The notes: a model not told the origin generated them from the sequence alone. Shown: positions 50,450 to 58,828, counted from the first letter of the stretch. The stretch is DNA of 64,000 nt from Sulfurimonas sp. (GCF_023229025.1 NZ_JALOAA010000005.1:1-64000); one strand, 5' to 3'. Made by a program: numbers and translations.

Positions 50450-51576
50450 GACTTTTTCTCTTAGTATGCGTTTTTCTCCTAGCATCTGCACAGAGTGTTG
50501 ACTTAAATAACTCTACTAATACCCAAAATATTAATAATACTACATTTATGAGCAATAGTGAGATAGAGAACCTTCCAAAAGTAATCTATCTAAGCTATGA
50601 GAAAATTCCATCAAGAGTACTAGAGGGCGAGATATTTACCGTTACCATAAAAGCTCTATCTACGGTTAAGGATTTTATGGACATTACCTATACTGCCACA
50701 AACTCACAGGGGTTAAAGCTTCTAAGTGAATTCCCATCAAGAGAGATTGACTCAAGATACTACTATGAAACTTTTCATTTTTTAGCAACATCAAGCACAA
50801 TCAGACTTCCTGATTTTACAGCTACTCTAATAGGTAATAATAATGAGGAGAGCAGACCTACAACACTGCTCGGTAAAGAGTTAAATGTCATCTCCTTGAA
50901 TCCAAAAAAAGATTTCTCTCATATTGTGGCAAAGGAGTTTGAGATACTTGAGTACAAAACTACAAGCTATGACGCCCTTCATAACATAGTAGTATTTGTA
51001 GCTACTGCTTCTAATTGCGATATTTCGGCTCTTTCTCTAAACAATGTCTATAAGCAAGGGGTAGAATCTATTACAGAGTCTTACTTTGACTCAAAAATTA
51101 CATACTATGCAATAATAGATAAAAAACTAGAAAACTTATCATTCTCATACTTTAATTTAGAAAAAAATAGATTTATCCCTATCTATATACCAATCATCGT
51201 TGATGATGACAGTGTGACAACGCAAAGTGACTTAAAACCAAAAAACCAATCTCATGAGATACTTAAAATGGCAGCAGCCGCAGCTGTTGCCGTAATTGCT
51301 TTTTTTATAATCTTATGGAGACGAAAATATATATATCTTATCTTTATACTCTTGCCTCTAACATATATAGCATATGTTGGCTCTCCTTCAAAAGAGGTCT
51401 GCATCAAGGAGAACTCAAATATCTATCTTCTTCCCCTTGTAAACGGAACAATATTTGAGACTACTTCAAGCGTATATCATCTTAAACAAGAGGATGAGAT
51501 AAAAGGCTGGGTAAAAGTGCTGTTAGAAAATGAAAAAATAGGATGGGTAAAAAATGAAGATATTTGCTCACGTTAG
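50446..51576 (+). CDS. Membrane protein with C-terminal SH3-like domain, 376 aa
   Basis: No full-length family is recognised. The start is GTG inside the purQ stop. The protein has a signal peptide (LFLLVCVFLLASAQS) and a large exported beta-rich region (about residues 35-260; EIFTVTIKALSTVKDFM resembles a BatD/immunoglobulin-like strand pattern). Two close membrane helices lie at about 275-315 (AAVAVIAFFIILW and YLIFILLPLTYIAY). A bacterial SH3-like end follows, with KGWVKVLLENEKIGWVKNED. It may bind cell-wall material. It overlaps plsC by 23 bases. Confidence 0.72.
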   Translation: MRLFLLVCVFLLASAQSVDLNNSTNTQNINNTTFMSNSEIENLPKVIYLSYEKIPSRVLEGEIFTVTIKALSTVKDFMDITYTATNSQGLKLLSEFPSREIDSRYYYETFHFLATSSTIRLPDFTATLIGNNNEESRPTTLLGKELNVISLNPKKDFSHIVAKEFEILEYKTTSYDALHNIVVFVATASNCDISALSLNNVYKQGVESITESYFDSKITYYAIIDKKLENLSFSYFNLEKNRFIPIYIPIIVDDDSVTTQSDLKPKNQSHEILKMAAAAAVAVIAFFIILWRRKYIYLIFILLPLTYIAYVGSPSKEVCIKENSNIYLLPLVNGTIFETTSSVYHLKQEDEIKGWVKVLLENEKIGWVKNEDICSR

Positions 51577-52252
51577 TTGGCTCTTTGCAACAATCATAAT
51601 AGCTACATCCCTTACTATTATGATTCTTACCTTTCATATTCTTCCAAGACCTTACAGCAGAAAATTATCTGCTTGGCTTATTAGAATAGGAATCTTTTTC
51701 ACAGTTGAAGTTGAAGGAAAAGAGGACCCTGATGCGCAGATGTTTTTGCTAAATCATCAAAGTGATTTGGATATTGTAGTGATGGAGACAATTAGCAAAA
51801 GAGATATTACATGGGTTGCAAAAAAAGAGTTGTTTGATATGCCTTTTTTTGGTTTAATTCTTAAAATGCCAAAAGATATAGCTGTTGAGAGAGAGAGCAA
51901 AACATCTCTAATCAAGCTTCTAAGAGATGCTAAACGTATTCTTAAAACTAACAGAGTTATAACTATGTTTCCAGAGGGTACACGCTCTACTACAGGCACT
52001 ATGCTTCCCTTTAAATCCGGAGCAAAGATTATAGCTGATGCTAACAAGCTTCGTGTTCAGCCTGTTGTTTTAATGCAGACATCAAAATATTACAACATAA
52101 AAGAGTTCTATTATAAACCCGGACGTATAAAGGCAATCTTTTTAGAGTCGTTTATCGCGGATAAGAGTGACGATAAGTGGTTAAGTAATCTGCGCAATAA
52201 AATGCAAAAGGTGTATGACGATGAGCTGGCAAACAATCCTAGCCATAGGTAG
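51554..52252 (+). CDS. plsC: 1-acyl-sn-glycerol-3-phosphate acyltransferase
   Basis: Makes phosphatidic acid from lysophosphatidic acid. The 232-residue protein has one N-terminal membrane helix, the NHQSDLDIVVME motif (catalytic His-x4-Asp), and MFPEGTRSTTG (substrate site). It overlaps the SH3 protein gene upstream and crcB downstream, as part of the ctp-pur operon. Confidence 0.93.
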   Translation: MKIFAHVSWLFATIIIATSLTIMILTFHILPRPYSRKLSAWLIRIGIFFTVEVEGKEDPDAQMFLLNHQSDLDIVVMETISKRDITWVAKKELFDMPFFGLILKMPKDIAVERESKTSLIKLLRDAKRILKTNRVITMFPEGTRSTTGTMLPFKSGAKIIADANKLRVQPVVLMQTSKYYNIKEFYYKPGRIKAIFLESFIADKSDDKWLSNLRNKMQKVYDDELANNPSHR

Positions 52253-52607
52253 CGGCGGTTTTATAGGCGCAGTGCTTAGAGCCTACTTTAACGGCCTTAT
52301 CTCACATAAAGTTCCGCACGACCTGCCGTATGGAACACTTGGTGTAAACTTGATAGGAAGTTTTTTAATGGGTATCTTAATTGCCTATTTTATGTACACG
52401 ACAATATTTTCTTTGCATATGAAATCTTTTCTTTCTACCGGAGTACTAGGTGCTCTTACAACATACTCTGCATTTGCATTTGAGAGCTTTTTACTGTTAA
52501 GCGGCGGTCATATACTTTTAGCGGCTATAAATATATCACTCAATGCTTTTGGCACAATTATTATGGCTGGAAGCGGTTTTTATCTAGCAAAGCTATTTAT
52601 AAAATAA
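52221..52607 (+). CDS. crcB: Fluoride ion channel CrcB/Fluc
   Basis: Dual-topology fluoride exporter. The 128-residue protein has four membrane helices, GSGGFIGAVLRAYF, LGVNLIGSFLMG (pore Asn) and GALTTYSAFAFESF (conserved GxLTTxS). I prefer ATG 52221 to 52215 because AAGG lies nine bases before it. It overlaps plsC by 32 bases. No fluoride riboswitch can precede it because the upstream DNA is coding. Confidence 0.93.
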   Translation: MSWQTILAIGSGGFIGAVLRAYFNGLISHKVPHDLPYGTLGVNLIGSFLMGILIAYFMYTTIFSLHMKSFLSTGVLGALTTYSAFAFESFLLLSGGHILLAAINISLNAFGTIIMAGSGFYLAKLFIK

Positions 52608-52613
52608 ACCGCC

Positions 52614-53186
52614 TCAAATCATAATAATCTCATCGGCGCACCACTTAGCCAAATCCAAATCATGCGTAATAAGCAACATTCCCATTCTATCGAGATGTTT
52701 GATAAGCATACTCATGACTTCAAGCTGAATAATATTATCAAGTGCAGAAGTAGGCTCATCAAGCAGAAGTAGCTCAGGCTTCATAAGCATTGCACGAAGG
52801 ATTGAAGCGCGTTGAAGTTGCCCGCCTGAGAGCTCATGAGGTAACTTTAAAAGAAGTTCATAATCTAGATTTATATTTTTTAGATAGAAATCAAGCTCAT
52901 CTATATTTGCGACATCTTTTATCTGATTTAAAAGTGTATAGCTTGGGTGAAAAGAGCTATAGGGGTCTTGAAAAACCTCCGAAGTACGTGAGCTTTTAAT
53001 AGCTCCAGAGAGCGGAACAAGATTGCCGACTATTAGTTCAAAGAGAGTACTCTTCCCCGCTCCGCTTTCTCCAACAATCGCTTTTATCTCCCCTTTTTTT
53101 AAAGAGAGTGAAAGTTCCTCAAAAAGCAGTAGCTCTTTTGTATAACCAAAGGAGAGGTTTTTTATATCTAATAAGCTGCTCAACAC
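52614..53186 (-). CDS. ABC transporter ATPase of the oligopeptide/nickel type, lone and short
   Basis: The 190-residue protein contains Walker A (VGESGAGKST), Q-loop region EVFQDPYSSFHPSYTL (typical of Dpp/Opp/Nik ATPases), signature LSGGQLQRASI, Walker B (LLLLDEPTSALD) and the switch His (LLITHDLDLA). It ends 50-80 residues earlier than most homologues of this group, lacking the C-terminal Opp extension; the core is complete. GTG start directly after the dut stop. No permease or binding-protein gene adjoins it, so its partners must be elsewhere. Confidence 0.85.
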   Translation of the reverse strand: MLSSLLDIKNLSFGYTKELLLFEELSLSLKKGEIKAIVGESGAGKSTLFELIVGNLVPLSGAIKSSRTSEVFQDPYSSFHPSYTLLNQIKDVANIDELDFYLKNINLDYELLLKLPHELSGGQLQRASILRAMLMKPELLLLDEPTSALDNIIQLEVMSMLIKHLDRMGMLLITHDLDLAKWCADEIIMI

Positions 53187-53879
53187 TTAACTCTTATTTA
53201 GTGCCAAATAGAGTTTTGTAAGCTCTCTGTATAGAGCATCAGGTTTTATGCCGCTGTCTTGCTCTAAAACTCTCTTCATTACTACATTATCCTCTTCCCC
53301 TGCCCATACTTTGATATAAGAGCCCTCTTTATAACCGTTATCTTGTCTAAATTGGTTTAAGATATTTTTCCCTACATAAAGCTTATAGAGGCTCTCAAGG
53401 TTGAGTCCGCTCATAAGCACCAAATCAAAAAAATCACCTAAAAGCTTCTCAAGTTGTAGCGAATCCCTAGATAGAGCCTCTATCATAATAGACTCTATCT
53501 TGTAGATAGTCTCATCCTGTTTTGCAAATAGTTCATCTTCTGTATCTATCTTTTTAAAACTCTGTAACTCTGAGATATCTATTGCCAAATCTTCAACTTG
53601 CCCTCTTAGGGTTTGAGAGTAGTTCTCTATCGCTAAACTCATAATAAAGTGCCAGACATCTACAACTTCAACTTGTAGATTATCCCAATCTGCCTCTTGG
53701 TCTATATTTTTCCAATGCTTCCACGTAAAGGAGTCAATCATCTCTGCGCACTCCATATATATACATCTTCTCCAGTTTATAAGCTTACCGTTTTTTGTAA
53801 CTCCCTCAGTCCACTTATCTCCGTTTGTTGCTTCATTTAAATCGGCTTGAAGTTGCAGCATCAACAATATCTTATCCAT
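53187..53879 (-). CDS. dut: Dimeric dUTP diphosphatase (MazG-like, Campylobacter type)
   Basis: Hydrolyses dUTP (and dUDP) to dUMP. The protein matches the all-alpha dimeric dUTPase family: MLQLQADLNEATNGDKW, then NWRRCIYMECAEMIDSFTWK (metal-binding Glu pairs) and QVEVVDVWHFIMSLAIE. ATG at 53879 was chosen over an upstream frame start at 53918 because AAGGAAG lies just before it, giving 230 residues. The 12-bp palindrome GCAACTAGTTGC (53915-53926) lies upstream, in the gap shared with the small gene at 53988. Confidence 0.92.
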   Translation of the reverse strand: MDKILLMLQLQADLNEATNGDKWTEGVTKNGKLINWRRCIYMECAEMIDSFTWKHWKNIDQEADWDNLQVEVVDVWHFIMSLAIENYSQTLRGQVEDLAIDISELQSFKKIDTEDELFAKQDETIYKIESIMIEALSRDSLQLEKLLGDFFDLVLMSGLNLESLYKLYVGKNILNQFRQDNGYKEGSYIKVWAGEEDNVVMKRVLEQDSGIKPDALYRELTKLYLALNKS

Positions 53880-53914
53880 CACTCTTCCTTTAATCTGTTT
53901 CATACCCTCAAGGG

Positions 53915-53926
53915 GCAACTAGTTGC
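53915..53926. repeat. Perfect 12-bp palindrome
   Basis: GCAACTAGTTGC lies between dut and the divergent small Cys-rich gene. It could be an operator for either, but no partner copy was noticed nearby. Confidence 0.35.
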
Positions 53927-53987
53927 TTTATTTTATGGGGCATTGTACCAAATATGCTAAAATAGCGCACTTAAACTAAGAGCTTGC

Positions 53988-54161
53988 ATGAAAAGAATTA
54001 ACTGTAGAAGATGTCAATACTATTTTGTTACATGGGAAGCAAAAAGACCGCATGGATGCAAAGCATATGGATTTAAATCAGCGCAAATACCCTCGCTTAT
54101 GGTGTTTCAAAGTAGCGGAAGTGACTGCACTATGTTTAAAGAGAAGAAGCCTTCCAAATAA
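53988..54161 (+). CDS. Small cysteine-rich protein, 57 aa
   Basis: The frame runs from ATG 53988 to TAA 54161. It begins MKRINCRRCQYYFVTWEAKR and continues PHGCKAYGFKSAQIPSLMVF, then SGSDCTMFKEKK. The four Cys (CxxC, then GC and DC) suggest a zinc site. I recall similar short proteins in Campylobacterota, but no function is known to me. The last 26 bases overlap the 3' end of the convergent flavin-like gene. A -10-like TAAAAT lies about 30 bases before the ATG. Confidence 0.75.
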   Translation: MKRINCRRCQYYFVTWEAKRPHGCKAYGFKSAQIPSLMVFQSSGSDCTMFKEKKPSK

Positions 54162-54564
54162 TCTTTTTGCCAAATCCTAAGGTATTGTCCGTTAGTTTGA
54201 AGTAGTTAATCTTTATCTGCCAAAGCTTCGGATTCATAGCAAGAGCATATGGAAAAGTTTTAAAATAGAGCTTTTTTAACTCATCATCCTCACTCTCTGA
54301 GAACTCACCTCTAAACTGAACTCCCTCTATCTTGCCTACAGTTTTTGTCTCTAAAACAACCGTTCCTGCAACCGATGGATTTTTTGAAGTATTTTTTATA
54401 TGCTCAGTTTCATCGCTGCTTGCAACTACAAATGAAGTTTTTTGCAAATCATAGGCATAAAAAAGGTTGCACGCACTAAGCTTTAATCCATCGGATGTAG
54501 CTAGAGTCAAAACATGATGTTTAGCCAAAAATGAGGCTATCTTTGCTAGATTATTTTGCGACAT
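54136..54564 (-). CDS. YhbP-like (UPF0306) FMN-binding split-barrel protein
   Basis: The 142-residue protein has the pyridoxamine-phosphate-oxidase-like fold: HHVLTLATSDGLKLSACNLF and FYAYDLQKTSFVVAS, then PSVAGTVVLETKTVGKIEGV and QFRGEFSE, close to E. coli YhbP. FMN or heme binding is plausible, but no reaction is known. It is the last gene of the ovoA operon and overlaps the 79-residue gene by 14 bases. Confidence 0.78.
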   Translation of the reverse strand: MSQNNLAKIASFLAKHHVLTLATSDGLKLSACNLFYAYDLQKTSFVVASSDETEHIKNTSKNPSVAGTVVLETKTVGKIEGVQFRGEFSESEDDELKKLYFKTFPYALAMNPKLWQIKINYFKLTDNTLGFGKKIIWKASSL

Positions 54565-54790
54565 TGAAGTTTCTAAAAAGATGCTTCTCTAGATCTTCTA
54601 CCGAGCATATATCCCGCTTATTTAGCATCATCTGCGCGATATCGTCATTTGCCATCGTCTCATACATCTCTTTAATATTTGTCATGGAGTAGTAACTTTT
54701 TAGAAAGTCTAAGAGCACCTCAAAGTTATCATCTTTCTTCTCGCTGTACTGCTTAAAAAATTTAAACTCATCCCAGTTTATATCAATCAA
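54551..54790 (-). CDS. Hypothetical protein in the ovothiol operon, 79 aa
   Basis: No family is recognised. It is acidic and helical: MIDINWDEFKFFKQYSEKKD, then YYSMTNIKEMYETMANDDIA, with one Cys near residue 62 (KRDICSVED). It overlaps both neighbours (four bases with the lyase gene and 14 with the YhbP-like gene), so it is translated as part of the operon. Confidence 0.68.
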   Translation of the reverse strand: MIDINWDEFKFFKQYSEKKDDNFEVLLDFLKSYYSMTNIKEMYETMANDDIAQMMLNKRDICSVEDLEKHLFRNFNVAK

Positions 54791-55986
54791 CTCTCTCTCC
54801 TAAAATTCTTTAATGCCTTTTGTAAATTTTTTATTATTTGCGACATTTTATCAGAAGTAACGGCAAAGTTCAATCTCATAAAACCGCTCCCCTCTCTGCC
54901 AAAACTTATCCCTGCACTAAGCCCTAATTTTGCCTCTTTGACAAAAAAGTCTCTCAGCACTTTATCACGAACCCCCATCCCTCTACAATCAAGCCAAGCT
55001 AAATATGTCGCCTCAATGGGCACTATTTTTATAAGTTGCGGATATTTTCCACATACCTCTTTTAACATGTTGTAGTTTTTAAAAAGATGCTCTTTGAGCT
55101 CTTTTAGCCACTCATTACTCTCTGTATATGCCGCTTCAAAAGCTACATGTGAGAGAGAACTTCCATGTGCAAAATGGATACGATTATAGACTTTTAAGAA
55201 TTTATCTCTAAGATTTTTATCCGGTATTGCCACGCTGCTCATGGCAAATCCAGCCATATTAAACGTCTTGCCGACTCCTATTGCCGTTACGCTAATATCT
55301 CTTGCCTCTTTAGAGAGGGAGGCAAAGGGTATATGCCTCTTTGGTGCATAAACTAGATCACAGTGGATCTCATCACTAAAGACTATTATATTATGTTCAA
55401 GGCAGAGTTCTAAAATCTGCACTAACTCATCTCTTCTCCAAGCACGTCCAACCGGATTATGTGGAGAGCATAAAAGTAGAAGTTTTGTTTTACTATCTAT
55501 CTTTGCCCTCAAATCATCTATATCAAAAGTGTAACTTCCATCCTCACTCTGCTTTAGAGGATTCTTAAGAAGCTCTCTCTCATGCTCTAAGACGCTATGA
55601 AAAAACGGAGAGTAAACCGGAGTTTGGACTATTATCTTATCGCCTACTTCACTAAAAGCCTCTATGGCTACATTTATACTCGCTACTACGGAGTGCGAGT
55701 AGAGCATATCTTCTAACTCAAAAGTTACGTTATGCTCTTTTTTCATCCACTCTGCCTGAGCCAAAAATGCACTATCTGGAACCTCTTCATAACCAATGAT
55801 TGGATGTTCAAGCCTTTGTTTTACGGCTTCAAGAACAAACGGAGGTGTATCTATATCCATATCTGCCACCCATGCCGGAAGCACATCTTGGCTCCCAAAG
55901 AGCTTCTCTCTTAAAACATACTTCTCGGCATTTGTATCTTCCCTTGGCGCAGAGGTTAAAAAGTTATAACTCACCTCTTTCTCCAC
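54787..55986 (-). CDS. ovoB: PLP-dependent C-S lyase (MalY/PatB family), probable OvoB
   Basis: Class I/II aminotransferase fold. The 399-residue protein starts with the PatB-type ADMDIDTPPFVLEAVKQRL and has CSPHNPVGRAW, SDEIHCDLVY and AIGVGKTFNMAGF, where Lys 240 is the Schiff-base residue (most PatB proteins have SxxK, here GVGK). It follows ovoA with a 16-base overlap. In ovothiol synthesis a PLP lyase (OvoB) cleaves the OvoA sulfoxide to 5-thiohistidine, so this gene is the natural candidate. Alone, it could equally be a cystathionine beta-lyase; the OvoB role is inferred from position. Confidence 0.8.
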   Translation of the reverse strand: MEKEVSYNFLTSAPREDTNAEKYVLREKLFGSQDVLPAWVADMDIDTPPFVLEAVKQRLEHPIIGYEEVPDSAFLAQAEWMKKEHNVTFELEDMLYSHSVVASINVAIEAFSEVGDKIIVQTPVYSPFFHSVLEHERELLKNPLKQSEDGSYTFDIDDLRAKIDSKTKLLLLCSPHNPVGRAWRRDELVQILELCLEHNIIVFSDEIHCDLVYAPKRHIPFASLSKEARDISVTAIGVGKTFNMAGFAMSSVAIPDKNLRDKFLKVYNRIHFAHGSSLSHVAFEAAYTESNEWLKELKEHLFKNYNMLKEVCGKYPQLIKIVPIEATYLAWLDCRGMGVRDKVLRDFFVKEAKLGLSAGISFGREGSGFMRLNFAVTSDKMSQIIKNLQKALKNFRRES

Positions 55987-58070
55987 ACGCTCACCTCTGC
56001 AATACTATGCTGAAACTTTCTAGCCGTCTCTTTTATGACAAACTCCAAATTCTGTAGATGAATGAGTTCAAATTTTTTGCCTAAAATCTCTTTTAACGTA
56101 TCTATTGTTTTTATCTCTTTGCCGCTATCATCTCTGTAGCCACCAAGCCAGAACTCTTTTTTGGTTGAACTCTCCTGCCATGTGTATGGAGATGTTAGCA
56201 TCAAGACCCCCTCCTCATTTAATCTCTCATGAACGCTCTTTAAAAATAGTCTTGGATTGTAAAGTCTGTCTATAAGATTTGTCGCCATGACCAAATCATA
56301 GGAGTTAAAGTTTGGCTTTAAGTTACATGCATCCCCCTGCCAAAAAGAGACTCTATCTTTCACGCTCTCATAACCAAGCTCTTCTATCGTAACCTTTTTA
56401 TCCTCGCTTAAATCGCCCTCTGTTTTTACCCTATAAGCCAAGTAGCCCTCATCCTTTAGTTTTACGCCAACACTTATAAATCTAGCCGAGAAATCAATCC
56501 CCTCTACCTCATCAAAGCTCTTAGCAAGTTCAAATGATGCTCGCCCTGTTGCACATCCCAAATCAAGGGCTTTTTCAGTATTTGTTGCAAATTCTGCAGC
56601 TATTCTAGCACATGCTACTGCAAAGTTTTCAACGCCAAACTCTTCATCTCCATACTGAAATTCACAATACTGCGATACTAATTCATCGCTCTCATATATA
56701 TCACTCTGAACCTTTGCACTCAAGCTTGATATAACATACCTAAAGCCTGCATTTTGATAAAAGTGCTTGCGAAATGCATAACGTGAATACTTCATGATAA
56801 GATTTCCGCTACTAGCCCATGATGAGCCTAGTATAAGTGAGTGTTTATTGTCAAAAGTAGGTACAGAGAAGTCATCATAAGCAGGATGGATAGCAAAACC
56901 ATCAAATCCAAATATAGGTGTTTTGCTCCACTGCCAAACATTTCCGACAACATCATATATACCGTTAAAACCAAACTCATTTACGGGGCATGAGCTAAAG
57001 TAGTGATAAAAATTCAAGTTTGCTCTACTCTCATGAAAATCCGGGATATCCTCTAACTTTGCATAATCATAAATCAATCTATATTCGGCTTCACTAGGCA
57101 AAGAGTAGACAACTCCATCCTTTTTGCTCTTATAGCGACAAAATGCCTCTGCTTCTAGCGCATTTACATCTACGGGCCAATCTAGCGGCATATCTATTAT
57201 CTTTGAGAGGGTTCTGTATCTATACTCTTTGTCTTCAAGCACCCAAAAAGTCGGATGTTTTGCACCACTTTTCTCTAGAAACTTTCTCCCCTCTTCATCC
57301 CAATACTCATCGCTCTCATATCCGCCTGCATTTACAAACTCCATAAACTCGCTGTTACTTACCAGATATTTAGATGCCTTAAAATCCCCAACACTCTCTA
57401 TATACTCTCCATACTCATTATCCCAACCATAGAGATTATCGGAGTCATCTTTTCCCAAAACAACATCACCGCCATCTACCTTAAGCATCTCATTTTTAGG
57501 CGCAATACTACTATGAGAACATATATTGAACTCCTCTACCTCTTTTACATGCTCAAGCGGCATTTGACGATGCAAAACTAACGAGGTCTCAATATGAATA
57601 CGTTCATGTTCAATTCCCATAAGTACAATCCACATGGGGGATTTTTTTGTAATAGGCAGGCTTAGAGGCAGAGTCGTGATAAGTTCATCGACTACTTCTC
57701 TGACTTTTGCCCTATATGCCCTAACCTCCTCTACACTTGGCCATCTGTAGTGTCCGCTTTGCGTATCATCCCATGCCATCTCATCTACACCCACGGCAAA
57801 TATAGACTCAAATTCAGGATTTATGCGCTCTTTTATTATCTTCATAAAAATCAGTTTATTTATAAAAAAGGTTGCAGTATGTCCAAAATAAAATATCATT
57901 GGGTGACGAGTCGCCTCCGACTGCATATAAAAGACATCATCATCTTTTAAAACGTCAAAAATCTTCTCAAAAATATTAAATGTATTGTGAAAATATGCTC
58001 TAATCTCCTCTCTTTTTACTTCTGCGTCCAAACCATCCAAAGTTACCGGATATAAACTAAATTTACTCAA
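55971..58070 (-). CDS. ovoA: OvoA: 5-histidylcysteine sulfoxide synthase with C-terminal methyltransferase
   Basis: Iron enzyme that joins cysteine to C5 of histidine with O2 and later N-methylates 5-thiohistidine to ovothiol A. The 699 residues are the usual full length. The N-terminal DinB-like domain holds the probable iron ligands: His 64 (YFGHTATFF) and HERIHIE (His 155, His 159, Glu 161; an HX3HXE motif). The FGE-type domain spans about 195-450 (VVGNVWQWSK, GSSWASSGNLIMKYSRYAFR). The methyltransferase domain begins with ALDLGCATGRASFEL at about 501. The start is TTG at 58070 with AGGGG five to six bases upstream. First gene of a four-gene operon. Confidence 0.92.
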   Translation of the reverse strand: MSKFSLYPVTLDGLDAEVKREEIRAYFHNTFNIFEKIFDVLKDDDVFYMQSEATRHPMIFYFGHTATFFINKLIFMKIIKERINPEFESIFAVGVDEMAWDDTQSGHYRWPSVEEVRAYRAKVREVVDELITTLPLSLPITKKSPMWIVLMGIEHERIHIETSLVLHRQMPLEHVKEVEEFNICSHSSIAPKNEMLKVDGGDVVLGKDDSDNLYGWDNEYGEYIESVGDFKASKYLVSNSEFMEFVNAGGYESDEYWDEEGRKFLEKSGAKHPTFWVLEDKEYRYRTLSKIIDMPLDWPVDVNALEAEAFCRYKSKKDGVVYSLPSEAEYRLIYDYAKLEDIPDFHESRANLNFYHYFSSCPVNEFGFNGIYDVVGNVWQWSKTPIFGFDGFAIHPAYDDFSVPTFDNKHSLILGSSWASSGNLIMKYSRYAFRKHFYQNAGFRYVISSLSAKVQSDIYESDELVSQYCEFQYGDEEFGVENFAVACARIAAEFATNTEKALDLGCATGRASFELAKSFDEVEGIDFSARFISVGVKLKDEGYLAYRVKTEGDLSEDKKVTIEELGYESVKDRVSFWQGDACNLKPNFNSYDLVMATNLIDRLYNPRLFLKSVHERLNEEGVLMLTSPYTWQESSTKKEFWLGGYRDDSGKEIKTIDTLKEILGKKFELIHLQNLEFVIKETARKFQHSIAEVSVWRKR

Positions 58071-58090
58071 AATTGACCCCTGTTTTTTGT

Positions 58091-58103
58091 TATAATCATT
58101 ATA
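58091..58103. promoter_or_regulatory. Palindromic bidirectional -10 between ovoA and pgeF
   Basis: TATAATCATTATA holds a consensus TATAAT on each strand: 58091-58096 facing pgeF and 58103-58098 facing ovoA. The pgeF ATG begins at the last base (58103), so its transcript should be leaderless. The ovoA transcript would start near 58090, with a leader of about 20 bases that contains AGGGG. Confidence 0.6.
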
Positions 58104-58828
58104 TGAAATTTTATCATAGTAACATATTAAACAATTTTGCAGACCTAAAACATGCTTTTACCACAAGAGATAGTGGCAATCTTGCGTTTCATGTCGGTGA
58201 CGATGAGCTAAGCGTTCAAGAGTATCATGAGCTTTTAGCACAAGAGTTGGAGTATGAAAAAAATTCGCTTATATATATGAATCAGATTCACTCCGATATT
58301 GTACATATTGTAAAGGATGAAGGGTTTAACACACCTCCGACATGTGATGCCCTTGTTACAAACAAGCCTAATACTCCGCTTATGGTTATGGTGGCTGACT
58401 GCTCACCGATTTTATTTTATGATAATGAGAAAAAAGTTATTGCTGCAGCTCATGCAGGACGCGCAGGTGCATTTAAAAATATAATCAATAATGTAGTTCA
58501 AACAATGCAAAGCGCATTTGGCACTAAAGTAGAGAATCTACATGTAAGCATCGGTGCTACTATCGGAGTATGTTGTTATGAAGTGGGCAGTGAGATTTAT
58601 AAAGAGGCAAAAGGGTTGGGCTTAGAGTATGCCATGCAAAAAAGAGAGGATAGTTTTTATCTTGATATTAACAAAATCTTACTATCTCAACTATCGGCAT
58701 GCGGGATAAATAGTGAAAATATCGGATTTTTAAATGAGTGTACATGTTGCAACACACAGCACTACTTCTCCTACAGAGCAGAGGCAAAAACAGGAAGGTT
58801 TGCCGGCGTTATAATGTTAAATCAGTAA
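58103..58828 (+). CDS. pgeF: PgeF/YfiH-type (laccase-domain) protein
   Basis: Family of the former polyphenol oxidase, now known in E. coli as a peptidoglycan editing factor and in other bacteria as a purine nucleoside enzyme. Motifs are MNQIHSDIVHIV (metal His), VADCSPILFYD (Cys) and AAHAGRAGAF (metal His), with HYFSYRAEAKTGRFAG at the end. ATG 58103 fits the position of the -10; an upstream TTG at 58073 would add ten residues but lies before the promoter's start site. This gives 241 residues. Confidence 0.88.
   Translation: MKFYHSNILNNFADLKHAFTTRDSGNLAFHVGDDELSVQEYHELLAQELEYEKNSLIYMNQIHSDIVHIVKDEGFNTPPTCDALVTNKPNTPLMVMVADCSPILFYDNEKKVIAAAHAGRAGAFKNIINNVVQTMQSAFGTKVENLHVSIGATIGVCCYEVGSEIYKEAKGLGLEYAMQKREDSFYLDINKILLSQLSACGINSENIGFLNECTCCNTQHYFSYRAEAKTGRFAGVIMLNQ

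Noticed and set aside
52180..52221. Fluoride riboswitch before crcB
   Set aside because: The upstream bases are plsC coding sequence and crcB overlaps it; no pseudoknot-like structure can be fitted.
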